Shown piece after piece: positions 1 through 8,825 of a stretch of 64,000 bases of DNA. Each line of letters opens with the position of its first letter. Position 1 is the stretch's first letter. Both the position numbers and the translations under genes were made by a program. The notes beneath the pieces were generated by a model that was not told the DNA's origin, made no database searches, and saw nothing but the letters and a program-made list of their open reading frames with translations. Origin of the DNA: Gelidibacter japonicus (GTDB lineage: Bacteria; Bacteroidota; Bacteroidia; Flavobacteriales; Flavobacteriaceae); NCBI RefSeq assembly GCF_010725055.1, contig NZ_BJKB01000001.1, positions 434,001-498,000 of the forward strand, written 5' to 3'.

Positions 1-432
1 AAGACTAAGTGATGTCTTTTTCTTTTCATCAAAAAAAGCATTGTTTGGATCCTTTTCAACTCGCTGAATCAAACCCTTTTCATCAATGGCTGCATGGCCA
101 CCAGACAGTTCGTCCCCTTTGAGTTTATACTTTAAGGCTGCTTTCCGTTTCTCTAAAATGGCATCGATATCTGCCCCATCCATCGCCACCAGTTCATCAT
201 CAAAAGCCATTCGGTTTTTATCGAGTTGCCGACGTTTCATCGTATCGATATACCCATTTAATTTCACGAATAATATGATGATCGCAACAATCATCACAAT
301 GGCTATTAAGATGAAGGTCCCAATAATTCCGGGACTGGAAAGCCAATTGTCTGTTGTGATTTTCTCCTGGGCACTCAACAAATTTGGGAGGGCCATTAAA
401 AACAACAAGATTATTATCTTACAATTTTTCAT
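1..432 (-). CDS. Exported, membrane-anchored protein, N-terminal part only (cut by window edge)
   Basis: The reading frame starts at the ATG whose complement is 430-432 and runs off the window after 144 codons, so the C-terminus is missing. Residues 1-22 look like a signal peptide ending in LLSAQ. A second strong hydrophobic segment follows at about residues 35-57, then a charged, lysine-rich stretch and a GGHAAIDEKG segment near residue 110. This layout (signal peptide, one membrane helix, soluble domain beginning) would suit a membrane-anchored respiratory or cytochrome-type subunit, but no CxxCH or other catalytic motif is visible in the part present. I do not recognise the family with confidence. 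It is the only gene left of the tRNA and reads away from it. Confidence 0.6.
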   Translation of the reverse strand, partial: MKNCKIIILLFLMALPNLLSAQEKITTDNWLSSPGIIGTFILIAIVMIVAIIILFVKLNGYIDTMKRRQLDKNRMAFDDELVAMDGADIDAILEKRKAALKYKLKGDELSGGHAAIDEKGLIQRVEKDPNNAFFDEKKKTSLSL

Positions 433-1152
433 AAAGTTTTATTTAGTGCTTTTTATCATTAAATAGTTGAGCCTTTAAAAATGTCCACTTAAAAATATTA
501 ACATCCCAAAACAAGAATTGCCAATCAAACGGCACGATCATCTTTAATGCACGTGGGCCCAACCTTCGGTACACGAAACCAACACCTAACCGCCAAGGCT
601 ATTGATGGACCAAATCTTCCTGAAAACACACGAAGCCGCGGCCACACGCATGCGCATGAAGAGAAATCAACATTAATAAGTATTGTATTTTACCTTCTAT
701 CAGGCTTTCCTTGCCTTTGGAGAAGATATATTTAAGAGACTGCTCGCCATCTTAAACATGAAGTTCATTTATGCAGAATAACCATAAAAGATGACATGGC
801 TATTTGCAATTTTTGCAGATTTAAATGCCACCCTGAAATGCGAATACTAACATTTCAAGTCACCAAGAGGTAAGTCGACAAATATATCTACAAATTTTAT
901 GCAAAGATACATGTGGAATTTATATCAGACAAATATATCCGAGATTAAATAAAAATAATTTTTTCTCACAGAAATCTGCCAACGGGCATTCATATCGTAA
1001 CAGACTAATTTTAAGTATGAGGATTCAGAAACAGAATATTTTTCAACGGTTATCAATCATTATGATAGAATTGAAAGGCATAAAAACTGACCTGGCTGTA
1101 GGGATTAGAAACAAAAAAAAGCCCCCCTTATAAAGAGAAGCTTCGATTTCTG
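433..1152. other. Intergenic stretch without a recognisable gene
   Basis: About 720 bases between the truncated exported protein and the tRNA-Leu region. Positions 545-660 are richer in GC than the surroundings and open in one frame, but the translation has no recognisable domain. The remainder is AT-rich with no convincing coding frame. The upstream region of the gene at 1-432 must lie here; I cannot place its promoter. Confidence 0.5.
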
Positions 1153-1247
1153 TACAGGTGGGATCCCGATAGCAATCAGGACGAACTCCCACACCTCGCG
1201 GCATCACGCCCAAAAGCGTGACGTGTCTACCAATTCCATCATAAAGC
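1153..1247 (-). pseudogene. Decayed tandem copy of tRNA-Leu
   Basis: Read on the minus strand, this copies the neighbouring tRNA-Leu through the D arm, variable arm, half of the T arm and the 3' acceptor strand. It is broken in three ways. The 5' acceptor strand is replaced, so it no longer pairs with the 3' strand. The anticodon stem has changed and encloses an eight-base loop. The T loop is interrupted by about 18 bases containing the partial palindrome CCTGATTGCTATCGGGA. The copy includes the same 3' trailer and a weaker terminator-like sequence. It cannot fold as a tRNA and is read here as a tandem-duplication relic. Confidence 0.75.
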
Positions 1248-1276
1248 AAAAAAGCCCCTCTAAAAAGAGAAGCTTT
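1248..1276 (-). terminator. Intrinsic terminator after tRNA-Leu
   Basis: On the minus strand AAGCTTCTC pairs with GAGGGGCTT around a short T/A loop and is followed by TTTTTT. It lies nine bases beyond the tRNA 3' end. A weaker copy of the same sequence follows the decayed tRNA copy at about 1115-1147. Confidence 0.65.
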
Positions 1277-1284
1277 GATTTCTG

Positions 1285-1366
1285 TACAGGTGGGGAGACT
1301 CGAACTCCCACACCTCGCGGCACTAGATCCTAAGTCTAGCGTGTCTACCAATTCCACCACACCTGC
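1285..1366 (-). tRNA. tRNA-Leu, anticodon TAG
   Basis: The minus strand folds into a class II tRNA of 82 bases with a long variable arm. The acceptor GCAGGTG pairs with CACCTGT, ending in a G-U pair, and the discriminator base is A. The anticodon stem CTAGA/TCTAG encloses the loop CTTAGGA, which places TAG at positions 34-36 (leucine, codon CUA). The T arm contains GTTCGAGTC. The full CCA end is not encoded. A terminator follows directly and a broken tandem copy lies downstream. Confidence 0.95.
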
Positions 1367-1510
1367 ATAGGTTATTATCGGGTTGCAAATATAAACATTC
1401 CATTGAATATACAAATAACTTTATTAAAGAAAAATTCACTTCATTTTTTGTACTTTTGATTCACTTAGAAATCAACTTCCAAAACATTGGAAATAATTAA
1501 ATAGTATAAC

Positions 1511-2902
1511 ATGCAAAACATAGACAGCTACGTAGAAAAAAACAAAGATCGATTTATAAATGAACTGATTGAACTTCTCAAAATCCCATCCGTTAGTGCA
1601 GATTCTGCATTTAAAAAGGACGTTTTAAGAACCGCCGACGAAGTCAAGAAAAGTCTCGAAAAAGCGGGCTGTGATCATGTTGAAATTTGTGAAACTGAAG
1701 GCTATCCTATTGTTTATGGCGAAAAAATAATCGATAAAAATTTACCAACGGTCTTAGTTTATGGACATTACGATGTGCAACCTGCCGACCCGATCGAGTT
1801 ATGGACCTCACCTCCTTTTGAGCCGGTGATTAAAAAAACAGAACTACATCCAGAAGGTGCTATTTATGCAAGAGGTGCCTGCGATGACAAAGGCCAAATG
1901 TATATGCACGTCAAAGCGATGGAGTTTATGACTTCAACCAATCAATTGCCCTGCAATGTCAAATTTATGATTGAAGGCGAAGAGGAAGTAGGAAGTGTCA
2001 ACCTCGCGAAATTCGTAAAAGTCAATCAGGAAAAACTGAAGAATGATGTCATCTTGATCTCTGACACCGGCATGATTTCAAAAGAAACCCCATCGATTAC
2101 CACGGGATTAAGAGGCTTGAGTTATGTAGAAGTAGAAGTCACAGGACCTAACAGAGACTTACATTCTGGTCTATATGGGGGCGCGGTAGCCAATCCGATC
2201 AATGTATTGACCAAGATGATTGCTGCCCTACACGATGAAAACAACCATATCACTATTCCTGGATTTTACGATAAAGTCGAAAATCTTTCAGACGAAGAGC
2301 GTGCACAAATGGCAAAAGCGCCATTTTCATTGGAGGATTATAAAAAAGCATTAGATATCGAGGAGGTCTATGGTGAGAAAGGTTATACCACCAACGAGCG
2401 CAATTCCATAAGACCAACATTGGATGTCAACGGCATTTGGGGAGGTTATATTGGAGAAGGTGCCAAAACAGTTATCGCCAGTAAAGCATTTGCTAAAATC
2501 TCAATGCGATTGGTGCCGCATCAAGACTGGGAGGAAATCACAGAATTGTTCAAGAAACATTTTGAAAGTCTGGCGCCAAAAGGTGTGAAAGTCTTGGTAA
2601 AACCTCATCATGGTGGTCAAGGTTATGTGACACCTATTGACAGTATTGGATATCAGGCCGCTTCAAAAGCCTATGAAGAAACTTTTGGAAAAACGCCAAT
2701 TCCACAACGCAGTGGTGGCAGCATCCCAATTGTTTCTCTTTTTGAACAGGAATTAAAAAGTAAAACGATTTTAATGGGCTTCGGATTGGACAGTGATGCC
2801 ATCCACTCGCCTAACGAACATTTCGGAATCTGGAATTATTTGAAAGGGATTTCGACCATTCCTTTGTTTTATAAGTACTTTACGGAGTTGAGTAAGAAAT
2901 AG
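1511..2902 (+). CDS. M20/M25/M40 family metallopeptidase (dipeptidase)
   Basis: A 463-residue zinc peptidase of the M20 family, probably cytosolic, expected to cleave dipeptides or similar small substrates. Metal-site motifs are intact: GHYDVQP at residues 85-91 (His86, Asp88), ARGACDDKGQ at 120-129 (metal Asp at about 125), and EGEEEVGS at 155-162 (the catalytic/metal Glu pair). DLHSG in the middle marks the lid (dimerisation) domain. Length is normal for the family and there is no signal peptide. It stands alone: the tRNA upstream reads the other way and a strong terminator follows. A TACTTTTG at 1451-1458 fits the Bacteroidota -7 element, although I see no good upstream TTG box. Confidence 0.9.
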   Translation: MQNIDSYVEKNKDRFINELIELLKIPSVSADSAFKKDVLRTADEVKKSLEKAGCDHVEICETEGYPIVYGEKIIDKNLPTVLVYGHYDVQPADPIELWTSPPFEPVIKKTELHPEGAIYARGACDDKGQMYMHVKAMEFMTSTNQLPCNVKFMIEGEEEVGSVNLAKFVKVNQEKLKNDVILISDTGMISKETPSITTGLRGLSYVEVEVTGPNRDLHSGLYGGAVANPINVLTKMIAALHDENNHITIPGFYDKVENLSDEERAQMAKAPFSLEDYKKALDIEEVYGEKGYTTNERNSIRPTLDVNGIWGGYIGEGAKTVIASKAFAKISMRLVPHQDWEEITELFKKHFESLAPKGVKVLVKPHHGGQGYVTPIDSIGYQAASKAYEETFGKTPIPQRSGGSIPIVSLFEQELKSKTILMGFGLDSDAIHSPNEHFGIWNYLKGISTIPLFYKYFTELSKK

Positions 2903-2955
2903 TCTTCGTTTTCTCTCGCAGGAGGATCAAAAGTGCTGAGGCGCTAAGTTTACAG

Positions 2956-3008
2956 GCCACGAATACACGAATATGTTTTTAAACTTTCGTGAATTCGTGG
3001 CTTTTTTT
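2956..3008 (+). terminator. Intrinsic terminator after the M20 peptidase
   Basis: GCCACGAATACACGA pairs with CGTGAATTCGTGGC across a loop of about 17 bases, followed by TTTTTTT. It separates the peptidase from the BlaI gene. Confidence 0.7.
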
Positions 3009-3072
3009 CTTCCCAATTTCTAAAATAACTTCTTATTTATAGGTTCTTGACATATAAAAAAGAAACATTTTA

Positions 3073-3130
3073 TTTGGTCATGTTGTTTTTTGTTCTACAT
3101 TTGTAGAACACATTCTAAACATGTAGAACA
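3073..3130 (+). promoter_or_regulatory. Promoter with overlapping BlaI-type operator
   Basis: TTTG at 3073-3076 and TACATTTG at 3096-3103 are separated by 19 bases and match the Bacteroidota housekeeping promoter pattern (TTTG, 19-21 bases, TAnnTTTG). The -7 element lies inside a perfect inverted repeat, TGTTCTACATTTGTAGAACA, at 3091-3110, whose core TACAnnTGTA is the known BlaI/MecI operator core. A second, imperfect copy with the half-site TGTAGAACA ends right at the start codon (3113-3130). Binding there should block RNA polymerase, so autorepression by the adjacent BlaI protein is expected. Confidence 0.8.
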
Positions 3131-3499
3131 ATGGAACTCACAAAAACAGAAGAAGACTTAATGAACCACCTTTGGAAAATGGAAAAAGCCTTTATGAAAG
3201 ACCTTCTTGAAGCCTATCCCGATCCTAAGCCAGCACCATCTACCGTAGCCACTTTATTGAAACGGATGCATGACAAACATTTTGTGGGGTACACACTTTA
3301 CGGAAAATCAAGGGAATACTATCCATTGGTAAAGAAGAAGGATTATTTCAGTAAACACGTTAACGGCCTCATCAAAAGTTTTTTTAACGACAGCGCCACG
3401 CAGTTTGCATCGTTTTTCACAAAATCGACCAATCTCACCAAAGCAGAATTGGAAGATTTAAAAGCACTCATCGACAGCGAAATCAAAAAGAAACCATGA
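3131..3499 (+). CDS. BlaI/MecI/CopY-family transcriptional repressor
   Basis: A 122-residue winged-helix repressor. The opening LTKTEEDLMNHLWKMEKAF and the wing region STVATLLKRMHDKHFVGY are typical of BlaI. The C-terminal half (about 75-120) forms the dimerisation helices. In this family the partner M56 membrane peptidase causes cleavage or release of the repressor. The gene sits 84 bases before the M56 gene and directly behind an operator/promoter, so the pair is probably self-regulated. The ATG at 3131 is the only sensible start. The inducing signal is unknown: Bacteroidota pairs of this type are often unrelated to beta-lactams. Confidence 0.9.
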   Translation: MELTKTEEDLMNHLWKMEKAFMKDLLEAYPDPKPAPSTVATLLKRMHDKHFVGYTLYGKSREYYPLVKKKDYFSKHVNGLIKSFFNDSATQFASFFTKSTNLTKAELEDLKALIDSEIKKKP

Positions 3500-3583
3500 T
3501 CATTCGATTTTTGAATAGTATGGAATTTCCGTTAAGGCGGAATGAGACCGAATAACAATTAACAAACTTAAAAACAACACATC

Positions 3584-5386
3584 ATGCTTATCTATCTCCT
3601 AAAATCTGGCGCATGTTTGGCGATTTTCATGGCCTTTTATACCTTCTTTTTAGAAAAGGAAAACATGCATGTTTTTAAGCGTTTCTACTTGTTGGTGGCA
3701 CTCATCATAGCGTTTGCCATTCCACTGATCACCTTTACGCAATATATAGAGGTACCCGCTTTACCGATGGCGAAAGAAACCTTTGCACCCGTTGTTTTTT
3801 ATACCGAGAGCGTGCCCCAAGTGGAAGAAACTAATTACTTACCCTTTATTTTATGGAGCATTTATGCATTGGGTGTCTTAGTTTTCGGATCATTATTTGT
3901 AAAAAACCTTAATCAGATTGTTTTTAAGATCAAACGCAATCCGAAGCAAAAATCGAAACATGTCATCCATGTCCTCTTAAATGATCTGGTCACTCCCCAT
4001 ACTTTTTTCAACTACATTTTTTTGAATAGACAGAAATTTGAAAAACATGAAATCCCGAAAGAAGTATTTTGGCATGAAGAGGCGCACGCCAAGCAGAAAC
4101 ACAGTATTGACGTCTTGTTTATCGAATTGCTTCAAGTTATTTTTTGGTTCAATCCGCTTATTTACTTTGTGAAACACGCCATAAAAACGAACCACGAATT
4201 CTTGGCAGACCAGGCAGTTTTAAACAAAGGCATTTCATTACCAACCTACCAACACATTTTATTGGCATTCTCATCAAATGCGTCAGAGTCACCGTTGGCA
4301 AACGCCATCAATTATTCATCCACCCGCCACGCTGCAAGCGTGATCAAAAAACGGTTTAAAGTTATGAAAACACACACCACAAAACGGAAAACTTGGATCT
4401 TGAGCATCTTGCTCTTACCAATATTAGCACTATTAATTTATAGCTTTAGCGAATCAGAAATAATAGAAAAAGAAGTTGCTTCAATGTCAACTGTAGTAAT
4501 TCAGGACACAGAAATAGGGGCTACAGAAGCCATGATGACAGAGTACAAATCTATTATTGATGACATTGAATCTACTCATACAATTTGGACGCCAAAAATA
4601 AATAGAGCTGCTGCAATTTATGATATTATGACAGAAGCACAACGTATAACAGTTAAAAAATATCCTGAAAACCCAGTTATAAATCTTGCCACGGTAAAAC
4701 CAAAAACACCATCCGAAACCTTATTTGATTCTTGGAAAAACAAAGTCGAATTTGCAATCTGGATTGATGGCAAACATGTATCTAACGAAACTTTAAAGGA
4801 CTACAAAGCTTCAGATTTTAAATACTACACAAGTAGTTTTGTATATAATAATGCGCGGAGCAAAAAATTCCCCCAACCGTATCAAAATCATTTATACACC
4901 AAAACCGGTTTTGAAGACAATTATTTAAAAAGCAATGTAAATAAGTATAACCGATTAAAAAATGAATATTTAAAAACTGAAAATGCATTTATTAATTCTA
5001 ACGAAAAAGATGACTCTGAACTCCGGATATTAAAAGCGCAACTGGCTAAAGTGTATAACTCGATTTCTGAAAATGAAATTGAAAGATATGATGTAAAATT
5101 AAGCACGACTTTTCAAACTGAGCAATCGCAAAATTTAAAATCATATCTTTTAGAGCGCGATAAAACCATAACTCTATTAGATAACCCTAAGGCATATCCT
5201 GGTATTTTTTTAGAAATGTCGGATGGTGATCAAAGAATATTTCAAGCGCAATACATGAAGATGCATAGAGCGTATTCAAAGTTGACCGAATTGGAAAAGA
5301 AATCTGCTCCTAAAATGTTGCCACCAGCCCCAGACCCAAAGGGGTATATTTTGAAAAATGGAAAAATTATAAAGAAAAACCAATAG
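3584..5386 (+). CDS. M56-family (BlaR1-like) membrane metallopeptidase
   Basis: A 600-residue integral membrane sensor/protease. Hydrophobic helices lie at about residues 3-22, 34-52 and 88-106. The zinc motif HEEAH is at 164-168, followed by FWFNPLIYF and the third ligand region NHEFLADQAV. A further membrane helix at about 268-286 leads into a long periplasmic C-terminal region of about 310 residues with no penicillin-binding motif that I can see, unlike classical BlaR1. It is therefore likely to sense something other than beta-lactams and to inactivate the BlaI repressor encoded just upstream. A hairpin with a T-run follows the gene. Confidence 0.85.
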   Translation: MLIYLLKSGACLAIFMAFYTFFLEKENMHVFKRFYLLVALIIAFAIPLITFTQYIEVPALPMAKETFAPVVFYTESVPQVEETNYLPFILWSIYALGVLVFGSLFVKNLNQIVFKIKRNPKQKSKHVIHVLLNDLVTPHTFFNYIFLNRQKFEKHEIPKEVFWHEEAHAKQKHSIDVLFIELLQVIFWFNPLIYFVKHAIKTNHEFLADQAVLNKGISLPTYQHILLAFSSNASESPLANAINYSSTRHAASVIKKRFKVMKTHTTKRKTWILSILLLPILALLIYSFSESEIIEKEVASMSTVVIQDTEIGATEAMMTEYKSIIDDIESTHTIWTPKINRAAAIYDIMTEAQRITVKKYPENPVINLATVKPKTPSETLFDSWKNKVEFAIWIDGKHVSNETLKDYKASDFKYYTSSFVYNNARSKKFPQPYQNHLYTKTGFEDNYLKSNVNKYNRLKNEYLKTENAFINSNEKDDSELRILKAQLAKVYNSISENEIERYDVKLSTTFQTEQSQNLKSYLLERDKTITLLDNPKAYPGIFLEMSDGDQRIFQAQYMKMHRAYSKLTELEKKSAPKMLPPAPDPKGYILKNGKIIKKNQ

Positions 5387-5427
5387 CAACTTTAGCTCAA
5401 CAAGATTAATAACCTAATATCATTGTC

Positions 5428-5466
5428 AAACCTCTCAGGTTTCAAAAACCTGAGAGGTTTTTTAAT
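5428..5466. repeat. REP-like palindrome acting as a terminator
   Basis: AAACCTCTCAGGTTT pairs with AACCTGAGAGGTTT around a CAAA loop and is followed by a T-run. It ends the BlaI/M56 transcript. The core CTCTCAGG-TTT is shared with the palindromes flanking the RAYT transposase near 52 kb, so it may be a dispersed REP element. Confidence 0.65.
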
Positions 5467-5858
5467 AGCATTAATTTTTGAAGGACTATTTTCCTAATAA
5501 AACAAGCTCCAAAACGCCAATAAATACTGAGCTTCTATGAAGTCAAAAGCTGGTTGAGGAGTGATTCATCTAAGACATTGATTAACTAAAAATTTATCTT
5601 TATTGTTTATATTTTGTTTCAATTTCATTTATATAGTAAACATGATGAAATCATAAAACAAACCAATTCAATTTTTGGCCTAATTAAAAACCAAAACAAG
5701 TCTATCAAAAATTTCGGACATTCGTTTTAAGAATTAAGACCTATTACAATTTCTTTATCTGACCTCGAAATCTCCAAGTATTGAATCTGAGAGGTTTTTT
5801 ATAAATGTTTATGATAAGAATATTATTATACCAAATCTATTTTCGCCTAAAAGCAGTT
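5467..5858. other. Intergenic stretch between convergent genes
   Basis: About 390 AT-rich bases with no coding frame worth reporting. A partial copy of the CTGAGAGGTTTTTT sequence occurs near 5786-5800 and may help end transcription of the cassette on the other strand. Confidence 0.5.
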
Positions 5859-7496
5859 TTATTTTCTCTCAAAAACATAATAGACATTTAAAAGCCGATC
5901 ACTATACTGTTTGGAGTCTTCAGAAACACGATTTAAATTATAAGTAGTAATTTTCTCTATGTTATACACCTGTTGAAGTTCTTTTAAGGTGTTACCTTTT
6001 AACAATTCATTGGTGAGGAGTCCAAATTCAGGCTCTTTTGGCAGCTTATCCAAGCCATCAAGTGAGGAGATGGAAGGAATCTTTCCACCATAATACCATA
6101 ACATTTCTGGAGCAATATAATTGACACTATATAGGTTCAATCCTTCGTTTTCAACTTCCGTTTTAAGATTTGATATAGGATTGTAAGAATCGCTTGTTAA
6201 ACCTTCAGAAAGTGGTAAAACAGTTAAAACTACACCTGCAAAAAACAGAACAGTCAGTCTAAAGACCAAAGTCATATTCTTTCTTTTTAAGTAAAATAGA
6301 ATCAATACACCAATTGTCAATAATACTAAGGACGCTAAACTATATAAAAACCAATGACCGGAAATATTATCTTTTAAAAACACATAAGCTATCACCGGAA
6401 AAGCAAGGCCAATACAAGCTATCAAACCGAAATTAAAATACACCGGAAACGTTTCCCGTTTATCAGTCATAGTTTTAAATCTTCTGATTAAATAATTGAT
6501 ATAAAATCCAATATTGATCGCTAATGGTATTAAAACGGGCATCAAATACCGAGATTTCTTTTCAGGTACAATCGACAATAGCAGCACCGCCAGAAGAGTC
6601 CAAAGCAAACTAAATTGGTAGGCCTTTAAGTGCTTGACCCTAGATTTTAAATACGGATATAACAAACTGATAAATGCAGGAATGGTCCAAAGTCCACTTT
6701 GGGTAAAGAAACTCCAGTAATAGTAAAATGGTCTGACGTTATAACTTGACCAATTAGAAGTTTCCTTTTCTGTAATGGCATTAAAAGTAATCGGGTCTTG
6801 GAATCGGACATACAAATACCACCAGCCGCCAACGATTAGTGCCAGTAAAACAACACTTAAATAAGAATAAGATTTGACTTTTAAATGTTTAAATTTATAG
6901 GTAAACCCGTATGCCAATAAAAAGGGCAACAATAAAGCATACATAGATACAGGGCCTTTGGACAAAAAAGAGAAGCCCATAAAACAACCGGCCCATAAAG
7001 TGTGTTTCCAATAGGATTTATCTTTCTCAAACAATAAAAACAGCTGGAAAATAGCAAAGCACATAAAGCCATGGGCAAAAATATCCCATGGACCTTCAAT
7101 GGTGATTCCTATAATATAGAAAGAAGTTGTGGCAATAAAGGCATTTTGCAAGCTTTGAGCGGTGTCCTTAACTAGCAACATTGATATTTTAAAAATGGAT
7201 ACCGCAAGCAACATGACCAATAAAATAGCAGGCAGACGCAATCCAAAAACACTTTTTAATCCGAAAATCATTCCAGAAACTGCGGTTAACCAAGTCGGTA
7301 ATGGTGGTTTTTCATAGCGTGCTTCTCCGTTCATGGTGGTTAATAACCAGTTGCCATCCTGAACCATTTCTCTGGCTGTAATAAAGTTTCTGGCTTCCAT
7401 AATTGAAACATGTATCACATCCAAATTTGGCAATAACATGATGGCTGTAAACAAACAAATACTCAATACAGGATGCTTATTAATTGTTTTTATCAT
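5859..7496 (-). CDS. GT39/ArnT-like polyprenyl-phosphate sugar transferase
   Basis: A 545-residue multi-pass membrane glycosyltransferase of the GT-C fold (GT39/ArnT type). The first periplasmic loop holds the family signature EARN..TAREM and the downstream GEARYEKPPLPTWL, which carry the acidic catalytic residue and substrate contacts. About eleven to twelve hydrophobic helices follow, then a periplasmic C-terminal domain of about 110 residues. Such enzymes move a sugar from undecaprenyl- or dolichyl-phosphate onto lipid A, a glycan or a protein outside the membrane. It overlaps the preceding gene by four bases and is the last of three co-transcribed genes. The sugar and acceptor cannot be told from sequence. 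Confidence 0.85.
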   Translation of the reverse strand: MIKTINKHPVLSICLFTAIMLLPNLDVIHVSIMEARNFITAREMVQDGNWLLTTMNGEARYEKPPLPTWLTAVSGMIFGLKSVFGLRLPAILLVMLLAVSIFKISMLLVKDTAQSLQNAFIATTSFYIIGITIEGPWDIFAHGFMCFAIFQLFLLFEKDKSYWKHTLWAGCFMGFSFLSKGPVSMYALLLPFLLAYGFTYKFKHLKVKSYSYLSVVLLALIVGGWWYLYVRFQDPITFNAITEKETSNWSSYNVRPFYYYWSFFTQSGLWTIPAFISLLYPYLKSRVKHLKAYQFSLLWTLLAVLLLSIVPEKKSRYLMPVLIPLAINIGFYINYLIRRFKTMTDKRETFPVYFNFGLIACIGLAFPVIAYVFLKDNISGHWFLYSLASLVLLTIGVLILFYLKRKNMTLVFRLTVLFFAGVVLTVLPLSEGLTSDSYNPISNLKTEVENEGLNLYSVNYIAPEMLWYYGGKIPSISSLDGLDKLPKEPEFGLLTNELLKGNTLKELQQVYNIEKITTYNLNRVSEDSKQYSDRLLNVYYVFERK

Positions 7497-8113
7497 ATTG
7501 ATTTGTTTAATAATACAAGATTTCTAACATAAACAACCATTCCGAAAATATGACCCAAAAAAAGAACCGGATCTCTTCTAAATATGGCATAGGTTAATAT
7601 CAAAACAGATCCAATTAAGCTTAATAACCAAAAACCTAAGGGTAACGAAGACTTTTTGTGTTTTTCTGAATATATCCATTGATACACAAAACGAAGGGTA
7701 AACACAATTTGCGACACGATTCCTAAACCCAACAGCCATAATGGAATAGCTTCGTTTTTAAATAACAACTTCACATCTATCACATTGTTATTGTAATAAA
7801 ATACAACAATTAAAATAGGTACAAAAAACAAAAAGAGCCGTATTAATTTTGGTAAACGCTGCCATTGATTCTGTAACTGCAAATTTCTAATGTAAATAAA
7901 ATAAGTAAGTGATTGCCCAAACATAATCGCAAAGTCATTTCTTAAATAACCATAGATGAATAATAAGAAAGAGGCAATTAAACTTAAAAACCAGAATAGA
8001 GATGGGGAAGCAACTTGTTTTTGTTTTTCGGAAGTTAGCCATTGAACCAGCAGTCTGGAGGAAAATAACATTTGGGCTAAAAACCCAATACTATATATTA
8101 ACCAGCTACTCAT
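7493..8113 (-). CDS. Membrane protein with two LpxB N-terminal-like (LABN) domains
   Basis: A 206-residue membrane protein containing two copies of the small module found at the N-terminus of some lipid-A-disaccharide synthases. Copy 1 spans about residues 5-80 (GFLAQMLFSSRLLVQWLTSEK, then SFLLFIYGYLRND); copy 2 spans about 125-203 (GIVSQIVFTLRFVYQWIYSEK, then ILTYAIFRRDP). Each copy has three hydrophobic segments. Free-standing proteins of this type often sit between a GT2 and a GT39 gene, as here, so a role in handling or flipping the lipid-linked sugar is plausible but unproven. It overlaps both neighbours, showing tight operon structure. Confidence 0.8.
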   Translation of the reverse strand: MSSWLIYSIGFLAQMLFSSRLLVQWLTSEKQKQVASPSLFWFLSLIASFLLFIYGYLRNDFAIMFGQSLTYFIYIRNLQLQNQWQRLPKLIRLFLFFVPILIVVFYYNNNVIDVKLLFKNEAIPLWLLGLGIVSQIVFTLRFVYQWIYSEKHKKSSLPLGFWLLSLIGSVLILTYAIFRRDPVLFLGHIFGMVVYVRNLVLLNKSI

Positions 8114-8825
8114 TATCTTTTTTTGTTACTGAATAGTTGATGTACTTTTTCTTCATCCATAAATAAGCAAAACAATCAACTAATGGTCCTAACAAACGGT
8201 TCCATAGTCCAAATTTAGCTGTTCCGGCTATTCTAGGAAAATGTTGTACCCGAATTTGGATAATTTTTCCTTTCTGCAATAAAATCATGGCAGGCAAAAA
8301 TCTGTGTAAGCCATTAAACATAGGAATACGTTTAGCATAATCAGTTTTAATAACTTTTAACGGACAGCCCGTATCGTCCATGCCATCATGTGTAAATGCC
8401 CTACGAATGCTATTGGCGATAGTAGAGGACATGTTTTTCACAAAGCCATCCTTTCTATTGGCTCTAACACCAGTTACCAAATCGTATTCACCAATATATT
8501 CCAAGAGTAAATTAAAATCTTCAGGAGCAGTTTGCAAATCAGAATCAATATAGCCAACCAATTCTGTGTCAACATAATCAAATCCTGCCTTTATAGCAGT
8601 GCTTAAGCCTCTGTTTTTGTCAAAACTAATAAAAGTAAAATCCGGTTGTCTTTTACAAATATTCTCAATAAGCTCCAAGCTTTTGTCGATAGACCCATCA
8701 TTTACAAATAGGATTTTGGCTTTTTTGCTTGCAATTTTAATATAATCCACCAAAGCTTGTTCAACTCGAATTAAATTGTCTTCTTCATTAAAGACTGGAA
8801 CTATAATCGTAAACTGATAATTCAT
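8106..8825 (-). CDS. GT2 glycosyltransferase, polyprenyl-phosphate sugar synthase type (DPM1/ArnC-like)
   Basis: A soluble GT-A enzyme of about 239 residues that probably charges polyprenyl phosphate with a sugar from a nucleotide sugar. Visible motifs are IIVPVFNEEDN at the N-terminus, FVNDGSID, and the nucleotide/metal site GYIDSDLQTAPEDF. It lacks the C-terminal membrane helices of many relatives. I prefer the ATG at 8825 (MNYQFTI) over one five codons upstream, because the family normally begins just before the IVPVFNE strand. It is the first gene of the GT2 / LABN / GT39 cassette. Confidence 0.87.
   Translation of the reverse strand: MNYQFTIIVPVFNEEDNLIRVEQALVDYIKIASKKAKILFVNDGSIDKSLELIENICKRQPDFTFISFDKNRGLSTAIKAGFDYVDTELVGYIDSDLQTAPEDFNLLLEYIGEYDLVTGVRANRKDGFVKNMSSTIANSIRRAFTHDGMDDTGCPLKVIKTDYAKRIPMFNGLHRFLPAMILLQKGKIIQIRVQHFPRIAGTAKFGLWNRLLGPLVDCFAYLWMKKKYINYSVTKKDNE

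Noticed and set aside
547-735. A short open frame in a GC-richer patch
   Set aside because: The translation looks non-protein-like (unusual His/Arg/Pro mix) and matches nothing I recognise.
1043-1414. A 123-residue minus-strand open frame over the tRNA-Leu region
   Set aside because: It is a translation of the tRNA and its decayed copy, not a protein gene.
3584-5386. Assignment of the first BlaI/M56 pair as beta-lactam resistance
   Set aside because: The sensor lacks a penicillin-binding domain and no beta-lactamase gene is nearby.
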